DNA of 64,000 bases from Piscicola geometra (taxonomy: Eukaryota; Annelida; Clitellata; Hirudinida; Piscicolidae): NCBI GenBank assembly GCA_943735955.1, contig OX030968.1, positions 6,960,662 to 7,024,661 on the forward strand. The letters run 5' to 3'. Position numbers and translations under genes: made by a program. The notes beneath the pieces were generated by a model. That model was given only the letters and a program-made list of their open reading frames with translations. It did not search any database and was not told the DNA's origin. Below are positions 11,682 through 22,535 of the stretch, in pieces. The stretch's first letter is position 1; each line of letters starts with the position of its first letter.

Positions 11682-12014
11682 ATAATAATAATAATGACGA
11701 GCATTATTATAGTGGCGTATAACCCGAACCAAAATAATATTAACATGTCACACATTCTGAGAAGAAATAGTGCACCACTAGACCTTAACTACACTCTTAA
11801 ATCTTTAAACTTTTCACATGTAAATTTTTCCAGCCATGACAAGTATATAAAAAATAACGCAGATAGACAAAATAACTCTCGAGCATTTAGGCCACTAAGG
11901 CTGCATATTTTCATTTTCGCCTTTGGGTTACTAGGGCATTGGTTGCACTTGAACTTAGGACCTTTTATTATTGGTCAAGCCGAGAGTCGTTGTGGACTCA
12001 GCTACCCGTTCAGC
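11682..12014 (-). mobile_element. SINE-1 copy inside hAT-A, carrying hAT-C filler
   Basis: Minus strand. A tRNA-like head at 12014-11890 has A box TAGCTGAGTC and B box AAGTTCAAGTGC. The LINE-C-like tail at 11727-11682 reads CGGGTTATACGCCACTATA and ends in (ATT)n. Head and middle match the copy at 26048-26205. Between them, at 11727-11889, lies about 163 bp that is not SINE but an inverted piece of hAT-C (compare 13785-13935). Confidence 0.75.
11727..11889 (+). repeat. hAT-C-derived filler segment
   Basis: Contains ACATGTCACACATTCTGAGA and TTTCCAGCCATGACA, the reverse complement of hAT-C1 13785-13935. No hAT termini and no target duplication flank it. It replaces roughly 10 bp of SINE-1 (the GGAAGCCCGTT part). 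Confidence 0.75.
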
Positions 12015-12128
12015 CTGACAACCGTTATATCGGTCGCTCATTTTAGCAGCGTCATCATTAGTCTGAGCTCTAAGGTTTTCTGGTGGGCTGAATAAACCAA
12101 TAAACATTTAAAGCTTCATCAACAGAAC

Positions 12129-14082
12129 CAGGGGCGCAACCAGCCAAAAATGCTTGGGGGGGGCTCAATTTAGTATAAAAAAACTATTTTTTACTGCAAC
12201 TGTTGCGTTTGGCAACATCAATTTTAATATTTTCTTGTTGTTTTATTACCGAGTTTTTTTCAAAAAATTTGTACAAAAACTTTTAAATTTTAATTTCTTA
12301 AATTAAATTAAAATTTTTTTCATTCTATTATTTATAATCTCTTATTTCATGTTCACATTTAAAATTTCTCAAAACAATCTTTCCTCGCTTAGATAATTTT
12401 TCAATTTTTTCGTTCAATTTTAGTATTTTTATACAAATTTAGTTTTTATTTCAGGGTGAAAAAATAGTTATTACTTGAATTACTTTTTTTATATTCATAA
12501 CTTGTAAAACGTTTTCAATGCTTTTAAAAATCAATGGTGCGTTTTCGCAACTTTGACGTAATATGATTTCATATGATTTTTAATAAGCCTAGTCATTCAT
12601 TACAATAGTTATTATAAAAATAATAAAATTAATATTTCAATGTTAATATATTATGAAGTTTGTGAAATTATAATTATAAGTTTAATTTTGTAGATGAATG
12701 TTGATTATTAAATTTCAAAAAAAATTCCAAATACAAATGCTTCACACTTGAAGCTTTTTTATCCTTTCATAGGTTGATTATAAAATTAAAATAAAGATAA
12801 CATTCGTCGTCAATGTCGTCTTTGAAACAGCACGACAGTTTATGAGTGCTGTTGTAAATAATTTTCTTTGTTGTAATTAAAATAATAATAATTATTATTA
12901 TAACTAATAAAATAATTATAAGTCATAATTTTATCGAACTATTTGCAATTAAAATTTATTTCTGTTTTAATAAAGGTGGTTTGAATCTATTTATTTATGA
13001 ATTCTTACTGCACATAATTATGTCACACTTCCCGCTCACGTTGCGTTTTTGCAGCATTTTGCCCCATTAAAACTTATGAAATAATTGATTTCAATTTTGC
13101 TTGAGTTGTTATTATAACCATATTATAACAAGTCTAGATGTAAAATTCATGTTAACTTTTTTTTCGGGTAGCAGCGGTAAATAGGCTAAATAAAAACTAC
13201 CAATTATAATTGATAATGAATTTAGATAGTTTATTAATGATACAAAAAAACAAAAACTAACTTGCATAGTATTTTTAGAGTTGCGTAATCATTTTTTAAA
13301 CTAAGGTAAAAAGTAAAAAAATAAGTTTGATAATTAAGTCTATAATTTTTGTTAAAATATTTAGTTTCAACTAAATTTTGATGTGTTCTCAGATACAAAA
13401 TAATTTTTCGATCAGTTTGTGAAACTCTTTTCACCCTTTCATTTACTGGAAGAAGTGCAGTAGCAGTTTTGGTAGCAGATATTCTCAAACAAGCTTGGCA
13501 AACGACGAGCAGATACAGTCGTCCTAAAATGAATTTTAATAAGGCGAAGTTTAAAAAATGCTCTTTCTGCATCTTATGAAGGAACTGGCAGAGTCATAGC
13601 AACATCGAGCATATAGTGCAACTTGGGCTGAAGGCTTGTGGCTCAAAAGAGTTCTTGTAGTTTCGATGCATGAAATTAGATCAGACTGATCCGCACGTAA
13701 ACTTGATGTGTTGATGTGATTTTGAGCTGCCTTTGCACAGTTTCAGCATCCTTTCCATGAAGGTTGGATAATTCTAAATGCTCGAGAGTTATTTTATCTA
13801 TCTGCGTTATTATATATATACTGTGTCATGGCTGGAAAAATTTACATATGAAAAGTGTAAAGATTTAGGAGTGTAGTTAAGGTCTAGTGGTGCACTATTT
13901 CTTCTCAGAATGTGTGACATGTTAGTATTATTTTGGTGGGAGCTCTATGTTCTGTGTTGATATATAAAGTTTTTTGTGAGATAAAGACTCGATGGCCATC
14001 CAGAGAAAGTATCATTGTCCTATGGCATATTGAAAAATTCATTACCCCCCCCCCCCAGCCCCCTCCTCTGGTTGCGCCACTG
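12129..14082 (-). mobile_element. hAT-C1 element, complete with TIRs and 8-bp TSD
   Basis: The left end CAGGGGCGCAACCAG and inverted right end CAGTGGCGCAACCAG differ at one position of 15. The flanking 8 bp are identical: AACAGAAC at 12121-12128 and 14083-14090. Joining the flanks restores the hAT-A reading GCTTCATCAACA...CGAATGCAT seen in copy 2. The transposase relic lies on the minus strand. A C run of 12 at 14045-14056 lies near the right end. Further pieces of the family are hAT-C2, hAT-C3 (42113-42528) and the filler at 11727-11889. Confidence 0.95.
13390..13640 (-). pseudogene. hAT-C1 transposase C-terminal relic
   Basis: On the minus strand the sequence reads AMTLPVPS, then after a stop DAERAFFKLRLIK and RTTVSARRLPSL. 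This matches the usual hAT dimerisation pattern (LPV..ASAERSFSKLKLIK..LRS.M...RL..L). The two parts are separated by a stop and a frame change, so the gene is dead. The same region occurs in hAT-C2 at about 16300-16500. Confidence 0.7.
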
Positions 14083-14299
14083 AACAGAACGAATGCATTT
14101 CGATTTCTGCTCTAACCCATTGCAGTCTTGGGTGCTGTCAACCACAACACCAAACTGGCATAAATCGGATAAACAGTGCCCACTATGTTTTTAACGATAG
14201 AATCAACTGAAAGCATCAGCATTTCATTTTGTCAGTTTGATTTAACCACAACTTTAGTTAATGTTTGAAGCCTTTTGAACTTCAATAACTTTAGTTCAT

Positions 14300-15003
14300 C
14301 TCATAAATTCAAAGGGTCGATATTAAGGTGGACCTCAGAACCCCCATATAAACATGCCCATGCAAAATAAGTAACACAGAACGAATGATTCTTTTACACA
14401 AATGTAAATCTATCTGTTTGCAAAAAATGAACCGATATTTTCTGAAAAGCATTCTGAATGTCTGCTTGCAAAAATTAAAAATGCAGAAATTTATTTTTTT
14501 AAAAATATAATTCATTAATTTAAATCCATAAATATAAAAAGAAGAGTAGGTGGAGAAGTATTTGAGTATGCAAAGAATAGCTTTGCCTCAGATAGCTATC
14601 ACTATGATTACGCCTACCCAAAGTATATTACTGAACAAAAATTATGTTTCATGCTATGGTTGACAATTATGTTTGTATTAAAATGAGAGTTGAGAAATTA
14701 TTGTATTTGTAAAACTGAGAGTGGTCCATGTTAAGATGGACCCCAAGAACCCCCTAGCATCGCTGCCCATACATACTCACAATGTATTCCTGTATTAGCA
14801 TTTTTATGCTATAGTTGACAATTAGGCTCGTATCAAAATGAGAGTTGAGAAATGTTTATTTTTAAAAGAGTGAGGGGGTCCTTATAAAAGTGGACCCCAG
14901 GACCCCCTTCAGGATTCTCGTCTTCGCCATAGAGATAAAAAGAAAAGTAGGTGAAGGAGTATTTTATTAAACAAAGAAATTTTTAGACAGCTATCACTAT
15001 AAC
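14300..15003 (-). repeat. hAT-A copy 1 5' region with GGGGTCC repeats
   Basis: Non-coding DNA upstream of the hAT-A transposase. It contains repeated modules with GGACCCC-type tracts and a TTGACAAT...GAGAGTTGAGAAAT motif, inverted relative to 17540-18430. Confidence 0.7.
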
Positions 15004-17003
15004 CATGTAATATGATTTCATATGATTTTCAATAAGCCTAATCATTCATTACAATAGTTATTATAAAAATAATAAATTATTATTTTAATTTTAATGTATT
15101 ATGAAATTTATAAAATTCAAATTAAAAGTTGAATTTTGTAAATGAATGTTGATCTTTATATATCGAAAAAAATTCCAAACGGCAAATGCTTCACATTTGA
15201 AGCTTTTATTGAAGAGAATATAATTTTTTACCTTCTCATAGATTGATTATAAAATTAAAATAAAGATAACATTCGTCGTCAGTGTCGTCTCTGCAACAGC
15301 ACAACAATTTCGCATTCCCTTCAAAATTGGCACCATCACTTTTAAAACACTTACAACATCTCAGCCTTCTTATCTCAGAAACCTACTCACTATCAAAAAC
15401 AGCAATAAACATCTTCGTTCATCATCCACTACGACATTACTTAAAGCTCCTGTAAGAACCAACATAGCCAACCATGCATTCCGCCACTCATCACCATCAA
15501 TCTGGAACAGCCTACCACCACACATTAGAAACAGCACAACCCTATCAATATTCAAAAAAAATTAAAAACTCATTACTTTCTACTAGCATTTAATTAATCA
15601 TCTTTTCTCTTATTTTCTTTTATTTCATTGAATTATTCACTTAGTCATTCATTTGTAGTCATTTACTCAGTCATTTATTTCATGATTTTTTTATTCTATT
15701 TATTTATTTTTTATCTATTATTATTCCACTAAGTACCTGATAAAGAACGCTTCTGTTGCGTGCCTTAGCGCTATATAAATGAATTTTATTATTATTTAGT
15801 ATTATTATGATTGCTGTTGTAATTCACGTTAAATAATTTATTTTGTTGTAATTAAAATAATAATTATTATTATTATAACTAAGCAAATAATTATAAGTTA
15901 TAATTTTATCGAACTATTTGCAAATGAAATTTATTTCTATTTTAATAAATTTTTTTACCACATTTTGCCCCATTAAAACTTATGAAATAATTGTTTCAAT
16001 TTTGCCCGAGTTATTATAACCATATAATGGAAGTCTAAATATAAAATTCATGTTAACTTTTTTTTCGGGTAGCGGCGGTAAATGGGCTAAAAAAAACTAC
16101 CAATTATAATTGATAAATAATTTAGATAGTTTAGTATGATACAAAAGAAAGACTACAAAATAAGTTGCATAGTATTCATAGAGTTACGTCATCATTTTTT
16201 AAACTAAAGTAAAAAATAAAAAAATAAGTTTGATATGAGATTCTAAACAGTCTATAATTTTTGTTCAAATACTTAGTTTCAACTAACTTTTGATGTGTTC
16301 TCAGTTACAAAATAATTTTTCGATCAGTTTGTAAAAATCTTTAACTGGAGGAAGTGCAGTAGCGGTTTTGATAGCAGATATTCTCAAAAAAGCTTTGCAA
16401 ACGACGAGCAGAAACAGTCGTCCTAAAACGACTTTTAATAAACCGAAGCTCTTTCTGCATTTTATAAAGTAACTGCCAGAGTCAGAGCAACATCGAGCAT
16501 ATAGTGCAACTCGGGCTGAAAGCTTGTGGCTCAAAAGAATTCTTGCAGTTCGATACATGCAAAGAGATCAGATTGATCCGCACGTAAACTTGATGTGTTG
16601 ATGTGATTTGAGCTGTCTTTGCACAGTTTCAGCATCCTTTCCATGAAGGTTGAATAATTCTGAAAGCTCAAGAGTTATTTAGTCTATCTGCGTTGTTCTT
16701 TATATACTTTGTCATGGCTGGAAAAATCTACAGTAGTTAAAGTCTAGTGGTGCTCTATTTCTTCTCAGAATTTGTGAAATGTTAGTGTTATTTTGGTGGG
16801 ATCTCTATGTTCTGTCTTGATTTATGAAATGTTTTGTGAGATAAAGACCCGATGACCATCCAGAGAAAATATCATTGTCCTATGGCATATTGAAAAATTC
16901 ATTACCCCCCCCCCCCCCCCAAAAAAATCATCGATTTTCGAAAAATTGCGAATAGGTCTAGGGGGGTTGGAGCCCTCTCCAGCCCCCCCTGGTTGCGCCA
17001 ATG
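15004..17003 (-). mobile_element. hAT-C2 element: right TIR and TSD, left TIR missing
   Basis: From GTAATATGATTTCATATG at about 15008 onward this follows hAT-C1 from 12551 to its right end. It finishes in CTGGTTGCGCCAATG at 17003 after a C run of about 17 (16904-16920). The flanks are identical 8-mers ACTATAAC (14996-15003 and 17004-17011). The first about 420 bp of hAT-C1, including its left terminus, are absent, yet the duplication is intact. A LINE-L fragment is inserted at about 15306-15806. Confidence 0.88.
15306..15806 (+). mobile_element. LINE-L fragment (L2/CR1-like 3' end)
   Basis: The plus strand encodes QPSYLRNLLTIKN, then PVRTNIANHAFRHSSPSIWN followed by SLPPHIRNSTTLSIF. The SIWNSLPPHIR motif is the usual C-terminal block of CR1/L2-type ORF2 proteins. 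It ends with AGCGCTATATAAATG and an (ATT)-rich tail, the classical L2-like 3' end. It interrupts hAT-C2 relative to hAT-C1. Confidence 0.82.
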
Positions 17004-17156
17004 ACTATAACTACACATACTCAAAATGTATTACTGTATAAACATTCATCTTTGTGCCATGGTTGACGATTATTTTCATATCAAAATAAAAAAATTAGAT
17101 AAAAAGATTGAAAAAAAGTGGTGAGATCCACATTAAGGTAGACCCCCCTAAGATCG

Positions 17157-17450
17157 CAGCCCATGGCTCTCAGCACCCTGTTGTATGGCAGCGAAACCTG
17201 GACCACCTTTGCCAGACAAGAAGATCTCCTCGAAAGCTTTCACCTTCGCTGTCTCCGATGCATCTTTGCAAGACAAACTCACCAACGATGCCCTACTCAA
17301 TCAAGCCAACTCACTGAACATGCACCTCATTCGATGCTAAAGACGTCTACACTTGTTGGGTCACGTGCATCGAATGTAAAAATATCATTGACATCCTATA
17401 TGGCGAGCTGGCTTCAGGACACCGTCCAGTTGGTCACCCGCAACTTTGCT
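17157..17450 (+). pseudogene. LINE-R C-terminal fragment
   Basis: Encodes ALSTLLYGSETWTTFARQED, then SFHLRCLRCI. After frame changes come RLHLLGHVHRM and IIDILYGELASGHRPVGHPQ. The order YGSETW, LGHVHRM, ILYGELA...PQL matches the region just upstream of RPQLRFKDVCKRDLK in the LINE-R copy at 37153-37455. It is cut at the 3' side by an (AAT)n tail at about 17452-17480. It separates the two hAT-A copies. Confidence 0.78.
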
Positions 17451-18429
17451 TCAATAATATTAATAATAATAATAATAACAATTTTTGGAATGTTTCGTTT
17501 TTTCCGGCTAATGTAAAGTGTCTCATATGAGCGGCGATCCTGGGGGGATCCTGGGGTCAGGACCCCCCCCACTTTTTTTAGGGGGGGGGGTCCACCTTAA
17601 TAGGGACTCCCCTACTTTTTCTATTTTTGTATTCAAAAATTTCTATTTGGATATAAGCATAATCGTCAACCATGGGATAAAAAATGCTAATACAGTAATA
17701 CATTGTGAGTATGTATGGGCAGCGATGCTAGGGGGGTCCTGGGGTCCATCTTAATATGGATCTCCCTCAGTTTTACAAATACAATAACTTCTCAACTCTC
17801 ATCTTAATACAAGCATAATCGTCAACCAAAGCATGAAACATAATTTTTATTCAGTATGTGTAGTTATAGTGATAGCTGTCTAAAACAAAAATATTCTTTT
17901 CTTACTAAAGTACGCCTTCACCTAGTTTTTTTAATCATTGTGGCGTAGGCGGGAATTCTTAGGGGGTCTGGGGTCCACCTCTACAAGAACCCCCTCACTC
18001 TTTTAAAAATACACATTTCTCAACTCTAATTTTAATACGAGCCTAATCGTCAACCATGGGATAAAAAAATGCTAATACAGTAATACATTGTGAGTATGTA
18101 TGGGCAGCGATGCTAGGGGGGTCCTGGGGTCTATCTTAATATGGACCTCCCTCAGTTTTACAAATACAATAATTTCTCAACTCTCATCTTAATACAAGCA
18201 TAATCGTCAACCAAAGCATGAAACATAATTTTTATTCAGTAATATATTTTTCCAATTTTTGCGAGCAAACATTCAGAACGTTTTTCAGAAAATATCGGTT
18301 CACTTTTTGCAAGCAGACAGATTTATAAAAAAATCATTCTAATTGTGCAACTTATTTTGCATGGGCGATATTCATAGGGGATTCTGAGGTCCACTTCAAT
18401 ATCGACCCTTTCTATTTTTTAGATGAACC

Positions 18430-19414
18430 AAGGTTAATGAATTTCAACTAAAGTTGATGTTAAATCAAACTACAAGTTTCATATCGCATAACTGCCAAAA
18501 AGAAATGCTGAGGCTTTTAGTTCATTCTATCGTTAGAAACGCAGTGTGCACTGTTAAGGCCGAATCAAGCCAGTTTGGTGTTGTGGTTGACGGCACACAA
18601 GACTGCAATGGCTTAGAGCAGGAATCGACATGCATTCGTTTTGTTGATGAAGCTCTGAATGTCAATGAACAGCTGTGCAAGAACTGCATCACCTACGATC
18701 AGATGAACAGTTTAACTCCATTTTCAAGGATGTCAACAGTATGGTTTTGGCATATGATCTCGAGCCGATTGCTGTACCTCGGGTGCGAAAACCGCCACAA
18801 AAGTATTGTGGGCTGGGCCCAGCTTATGTAGAACAACAACAGAGGAACATTATCGAGCAGCCTATTACGCTGTCATAGACATTGCAATCATGCAACTCAC
18901 AGAAAGGTTCAATCGAGATTCTCCTGGTTTGCGTTCATACTTGCAGCTGGAGACTATGTTGCTAACTGGTTAAGTGAACCATGATATTTGCAAGCAGTAT
19001 CGTGAGTTAAATGAAACTGGTGTTTGTTCACAGTTTGCTATGTTTAAAGACCAGAATGAATACAGAAATGTAGCACAAAAGCAAAAAAGAATGCAAGCTA
19101 TGATCACGGAAGCCAGACTTCTGTTTCCTTTGGTTGAAATATTGGTCAGATCTTTTAGTGCTTTGCGGCGTCTTAAGACTTGGTTGCGTGCACCTATGAC
19201 ACAGCCTCGCTTGAATTCACTGGCCGTTTGTCATGCACATCAGGATATACTTGACAGTCTGGATTTGAAAAGGCTAGCAGAAGAATTTGCTAGTCGGTCA
19301 GACATTCGATGGGGTCTTTTTGAAAATTGGAGTGAACGAGCTGTGGAGAGAGGGCAGGAGGACAGACAAAGAGGGTATTTTATGTTATCTAAATGGCCCA
19401 CAGTGTATATTTAG
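18430..19414 (+). pseudogene. hAT-A copy 2 transposase relic
   Basis: The first frame (18454-18700) has FGVVVDGTQDCNGLEQESTC then IRFVDEALNVNE, which fits the DUF4371 pattern of ZMYM1-type hAT proteins (DET-like motif, then KEQLS.C.RYVD). A deletion relative to copy 1 removes the HCxAH segment. A second frame carries FKDVNSMVLAYDLEPIAVPR and KPPQKYCGLGPAY. A third (18974-19414) ends with VRSFSALRRLKTWLRAPMTQ, LNSLAVCHAHQDI and EEFASRSD, the dimerisation domain. Three frames and a missing core make it a pseudogene. Confidence 0.85.
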
Positions 19415-19437
19415 ATTCTAAATATACACCGTGGGCC
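19395..19437. repeat. 43-bp near-perfect palindrome
   Basis: Two 21-nt arms around a single T, starting GGCCCAC and ending GTGGGCC, with one mismatch (20 of 21 paired). The right arm is the terminus of the MITE-H-like segment. hAT-A copy 1 has only the single GTGGGCC motif at the equivalent place. Confidence 0.85.
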
Positions 19438-19859
19438 AAAAAAATCTCCCAATGTATATTTGTTTATAACTTTGGCAAATTTAAATCTATTTTTAATTTT
19501 TTTAAACTATTGTACTCAGAAATGAATTGAAAACAAGAGGTTATAAAATTTATTTGATGGGTTGATGGCTAGTTGTAATTGAATTTATATAGATGACAAA
19601 TAATAAAAGGCACTAAAATCGCTATTGTTTTTCTTCAAATCGCTCATAGTGGCAATAGAAAAGTGGTTTTATTGAGTATCAAACTTTTTTTAATGTTTGT
19701 TGATACAAATATTAATAGTTTATGCAAAAGTAATTTGCACTACAGTAAACAATACTAAATAGTATTGCTTTTACTGTATTGGTCGATACCGGTTCTTTGA
19801 TTCCAACCCTGGGGAGGACCCCCCAAGATTTTCCGCAGATCGCCGCCCCTGATATTAAC

Positions 19860-20895
19860 TGATATGTTATCTAAACAAACAAATCTTTCAAACTAGCTGA
19901 AATAAAAATTAACAAAAATATCAAAAATGGAAACTCTTTTACTGTGCGTTATGAATACACATATTTTTTGATACATCTGATAGCATTTAGTTTAAAACTT
20001 GGGAAAATATGTTTTTCTAGCTTATCATTCATAATAATAAATCCATGCTACTCCTATTTTAATTTTTCTTTGCATTACGACGTAGTAAGAGCGAATCAGT
20101 TGCGTGTCCGGGCTCGATACAAAAACGAAAATTATTATTTTTATTATTAATAATAATGGTTCACCTCTACCATTATAAAATCCTAGTAAGATAGTGACAT
20201 CTGTTCAAAATGTAAGTAAATCTTGAAAAAATGCTCGTTAAAATATATGAAAATGGAAAAATGAATCACTATAACTCTAAAAAATGATTTTTTATGAAAA
20301 TAATTTTTGAATAATGCGATGTTTTCATTCCACGCATGCAGACGCCAAGTCTGATAAATTTTATCTTTTTGGTATCACAAATTTTTTTAAAATAAAAAAA
20401 CCGAAATAGTAACTAGGCCACAAGTGGTCGGTCAGAAAATCTCGTGATAAGAATTAAATATTCAAGAAATAAGCTTGTAACAGGACAATAAAGAAGCAAT
20501 AGACATACATATTGAACATATTTATTACTTTCTGGGGGGCATTAGGAGCTTTGGAAAAATGATTTCCAATGAAATCTGCTTCTTCAATGCTACATTCCAT
20601 ACAAAATGTCCGTAATTCATATTAAAATTTTAATATCAAAGGTTTGAATATCTTTTCAAATTTATGCAAGTTTTTAGCTTATGTGTTTGAAATGAATTGT
20701 TGAATATAAGATTTTATGAATAAATTTAACTATTGGCAATAATTTGTCTCATATGAGCTTAGTAATTCTAAGAGAGTGAAAAATTACTACTGGAAATGTC
20801 TAGGATGTTTAAATCACGACCAGGTTTCAACTTTATAACAAAGCCAAAAGTTAATTATCATACAATTCAATTTTTAGAAAAAATCATGGTGACTA
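19860..20895. other. AT-rich unassigned DNA
   Basis: No transposon motif is recognised. At about 20085-20160 a CCGGGCTCGATAC stretch (B-box-like) is followed by AAAATTATTATT, perhaps a decayed SINE 3' part, but no A box is visible. Confidence 0.4.
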
Positions 20896-20899
20896 ATTC

Positions 20900-21265
20900 A
20901 TTCTCTATCAGTTCAATCATCCAATCATCTTTTTTACACTAACTAATTTATCATTCACTCAACCACTTACGCAGTTATTAAATTTTTTCCTTTTTTTCAT
21001 TCTGTTATCCCATTTATTCACTCAATTATTTTTACCATTAAATAAATCCGATATCATATTCATTCATTCAGTCATTTTTCTATTAATTTATTCTGTTATT
21101 CTTTTTATTAATTCATTAATTGATCAATTCTTTCCTTTATCCATCAATTCATTCATTCATCCCTCAATTCATCCATCCACAAATTCATTCATCCATAATT
21201 TCATTCATCCATCTATCAATTCATTCATCCATCAATTGATACATCCATCAATTCATTCATCCAAC
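20900..21265. repeat. Degenerate ATTC/ATCC-rich tract
   Basis: Imperfect CATTCATCCATCAATT-type tetranucleotide repeats, best at 21130-21265, related in composition to the satellites near 25 and 50 kb. Confidence 0.6.
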
Positions 21266-21267
21266 AC

Positions 21268-21720
21268 TTCAGCATTGGCATGAATAAAGTTCTGTGATTG
21301 GTTAAAACGGATATAAGGATATATCAGGTTTTACAAAATTTGATGGTAGAAATAAACGTTTATAAAAAAATTCTAGTGTTGTTGGACATGCATTTGACAT
21401 TTGTCTTTAGCTGGTGGCTCTCGAGCTCAGCCAAACCCTGGAACTGATTCAATGAGTTTCTTCTATACCTTGAACAAAGAATGGTATCTAGCGGGCTGTA
21501 TTTTATACAAAGATAACAAGTTTGGGTTTTTTGTAAAGCAACAACAGTTCCTATTGACCACTTCAGTAATCTCACACCAGAACCCATAGATAAATAATCG
21601 CTTAGCCTGTCTAGTCAGAGAAGTTATGGAACCTCTGTTGGTTTTTTCCTGGTTGAATGTACATTGGATGTCAGAAGCAACAGTTGATTATTTGGAGAAA
21701 ATTTATAAGTTAATTTCTCT
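21268..21720 (+). repeat. Dispersed repeat R-A, copy 1
   Basis: Starts GGCATGAATAAAGTTCTG, followed by GGATATATCAGG, TTGGACATGC, GCTGGTGGCTCT and CTGTCTAGTCAGAGA. The same order of blocks is found in R-A copies 2 and 3. Frames are not conserved between copies, so it looks non-coding. Class is unknown. Confidence 0.75.
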
Positions 21721-22019
21721 TATGTAGCCCCAACTCATTTGTGTATATTAATTGGTACCCTCGAAACAGCTTTGATTCAACACACTATAAAAATTCAAAA
21801 AAGGCTGTCTGAATTAAAAACAACAGGGGCCTTATTCACAAAGCGTCATTAAGACCTAACAGACCATTTAAATTAACAGCGTTGTTAGTAAGTGGGTGTT
21901 TGAATAAACCGGGACTCAAAAAGCTCCGTTAGCGTAACAGACTTTTGAACGCAGCCTTTAAACCTATAATTTTTCAACAGTGCCTAGTACCACCGTTAAG
22001 CAATATTATGAATACTAAA

Positions 22020-22535
22020 TAAAAGTATTAAAAAAATATATTATAATATTTAATAAAATAAATACAATTAAATAAAAATTTTAAAATTGATGAAAAAATA
22101 AATAAATCAAATCAAATATATAAAAAAATCAAATAAAATGAATAAATAAAATGAATAAAATAAAACTAATGAAATAAAATGAATAATTAAAATGAATAAA
22201 ATAAAACTAATGAAATAAAATAAATAAAATAAAATTAATAAAATAAAATTAATAAAATAAAATTATTAAATTAAAATTAAATAAATAAAATTAATAAAAT
22301 AAAATTAATAAAATAAAATTAATAAAATAAAATTAATAAAATAAAATTAATAAAATAAAATTAATAAAACAAAATTAATAAAATAAAATTAATAAAATAA
22401 AATTAATAAAATAAAATTAATAAAATAAAATTAATAAAATAAAATTAATAAAATAAAATTAATAAAATAAAATAAATAAAATTAAATAAATAAAATTAAA
22501 AAAATAAAATTAATAAAATAAAATAAATAAAATGT
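22020..22535. repeat. AAAATTAATAAAAT minisatellite
   Basis: A 14-bp unit, many nearly identical copies at about 22230-22470, flanked by diverged ATAAAATGAATAA-type repeats. Confidence 0.9.

Larger units (their letters stand above)
10560..14300 (-). pseudogene. hAT-A copy 1 transposase relic (DUF4371, core, dimerisation)
   Basis: Minus-strand pieces in order: the DUF4371-like start at 14300-14083 (FGVVVD-type region with the DCNGLEQ equivalent), cut at its INEEF-like point by hAT-C1; a short continuation at 12128-12040; then after SINE-1 the HFSAHCANLVAQHTA segment (11664-11470). That last segment matches the HCxAHxLNLV motif and the following VQEL helix of the hAT catalytic fold. Next come KPPQKYCRLGPAY (11218-11033) and LTERFNGDSSGL (11011-10829). 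Last is TMTQPHLNSLAVFHAHQDI (about 10730-10570), from the dimerisation domain. Stops and frameshifts are frequent. The ZMYM1-type assignment rests on these ordered motifs. Confidence 0.8.
10435..17155 (-). mobile_element. hAT-A copy 1 (ZMYM1/DUF4371-type hAT), multiply interrupted
   Basis: On the minus strand this copy runs from about 17155 (5' repeat region) to about 10435 (3' flank with a MITE-H-like segment). It is homologous piece by piece, in inverted orientation, to hAT-A copy 2 at 17525-19849. Interruptions are hAT-C2 (15004-17003), hAT-C1 (12129-14082) and SINE-1 (11682-12014). Pieces belonging to hAT-A are about 17012-17155, 14083-15003, 12015-12128 and 10435-11681. The expected outer terminus (CAGGGGCGG type) is not seen at the 10.4-kb end. 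Confidence 0.8.
17525..19849 (+). mobile_element. hAT-A copy 2 (ZMYM1/DUF4371-type hAT)
   Basis: The left end is near 17525-17535 (AGCGGCGATCCTGGGG) and the right end CGCCGCCCCTG is at 19849, an inverted match over the GCGGCGAT core. The 5' part contains two about 380-bp tandem modules with G tracts (the TGGGCAGCGATGCTAGGGG motif at about 17717 and 18100). The transposase relic follows at 18430-19414, then a MITE-H-like segment at 19417-19560. No clear target duplication was found, so the exact left boundary is uncertain. Confidence 0.75.

Noticed and set aside
13234..13572. 112-codon minus-strand frame as a gene
   Set aside because: It lies in hAT-C1 in the wrong frame relative to the recognisable dimerisation motifs; the same DNA recurs in hAT-C2.
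16904..16920. Poly-C runs at 14045, 16904 and 53154 as regulatory elements
   Set aside because: The first two are at equivalent places in hAT-C copies and are expanded element sequence; the third has no supporting context.
21360..21589. Overlapping frames of 62 and 75 codons in R-A copy 1
   Set aside because: The frames are not preserved in R-A copies 2 and 3, which argues against a protein.
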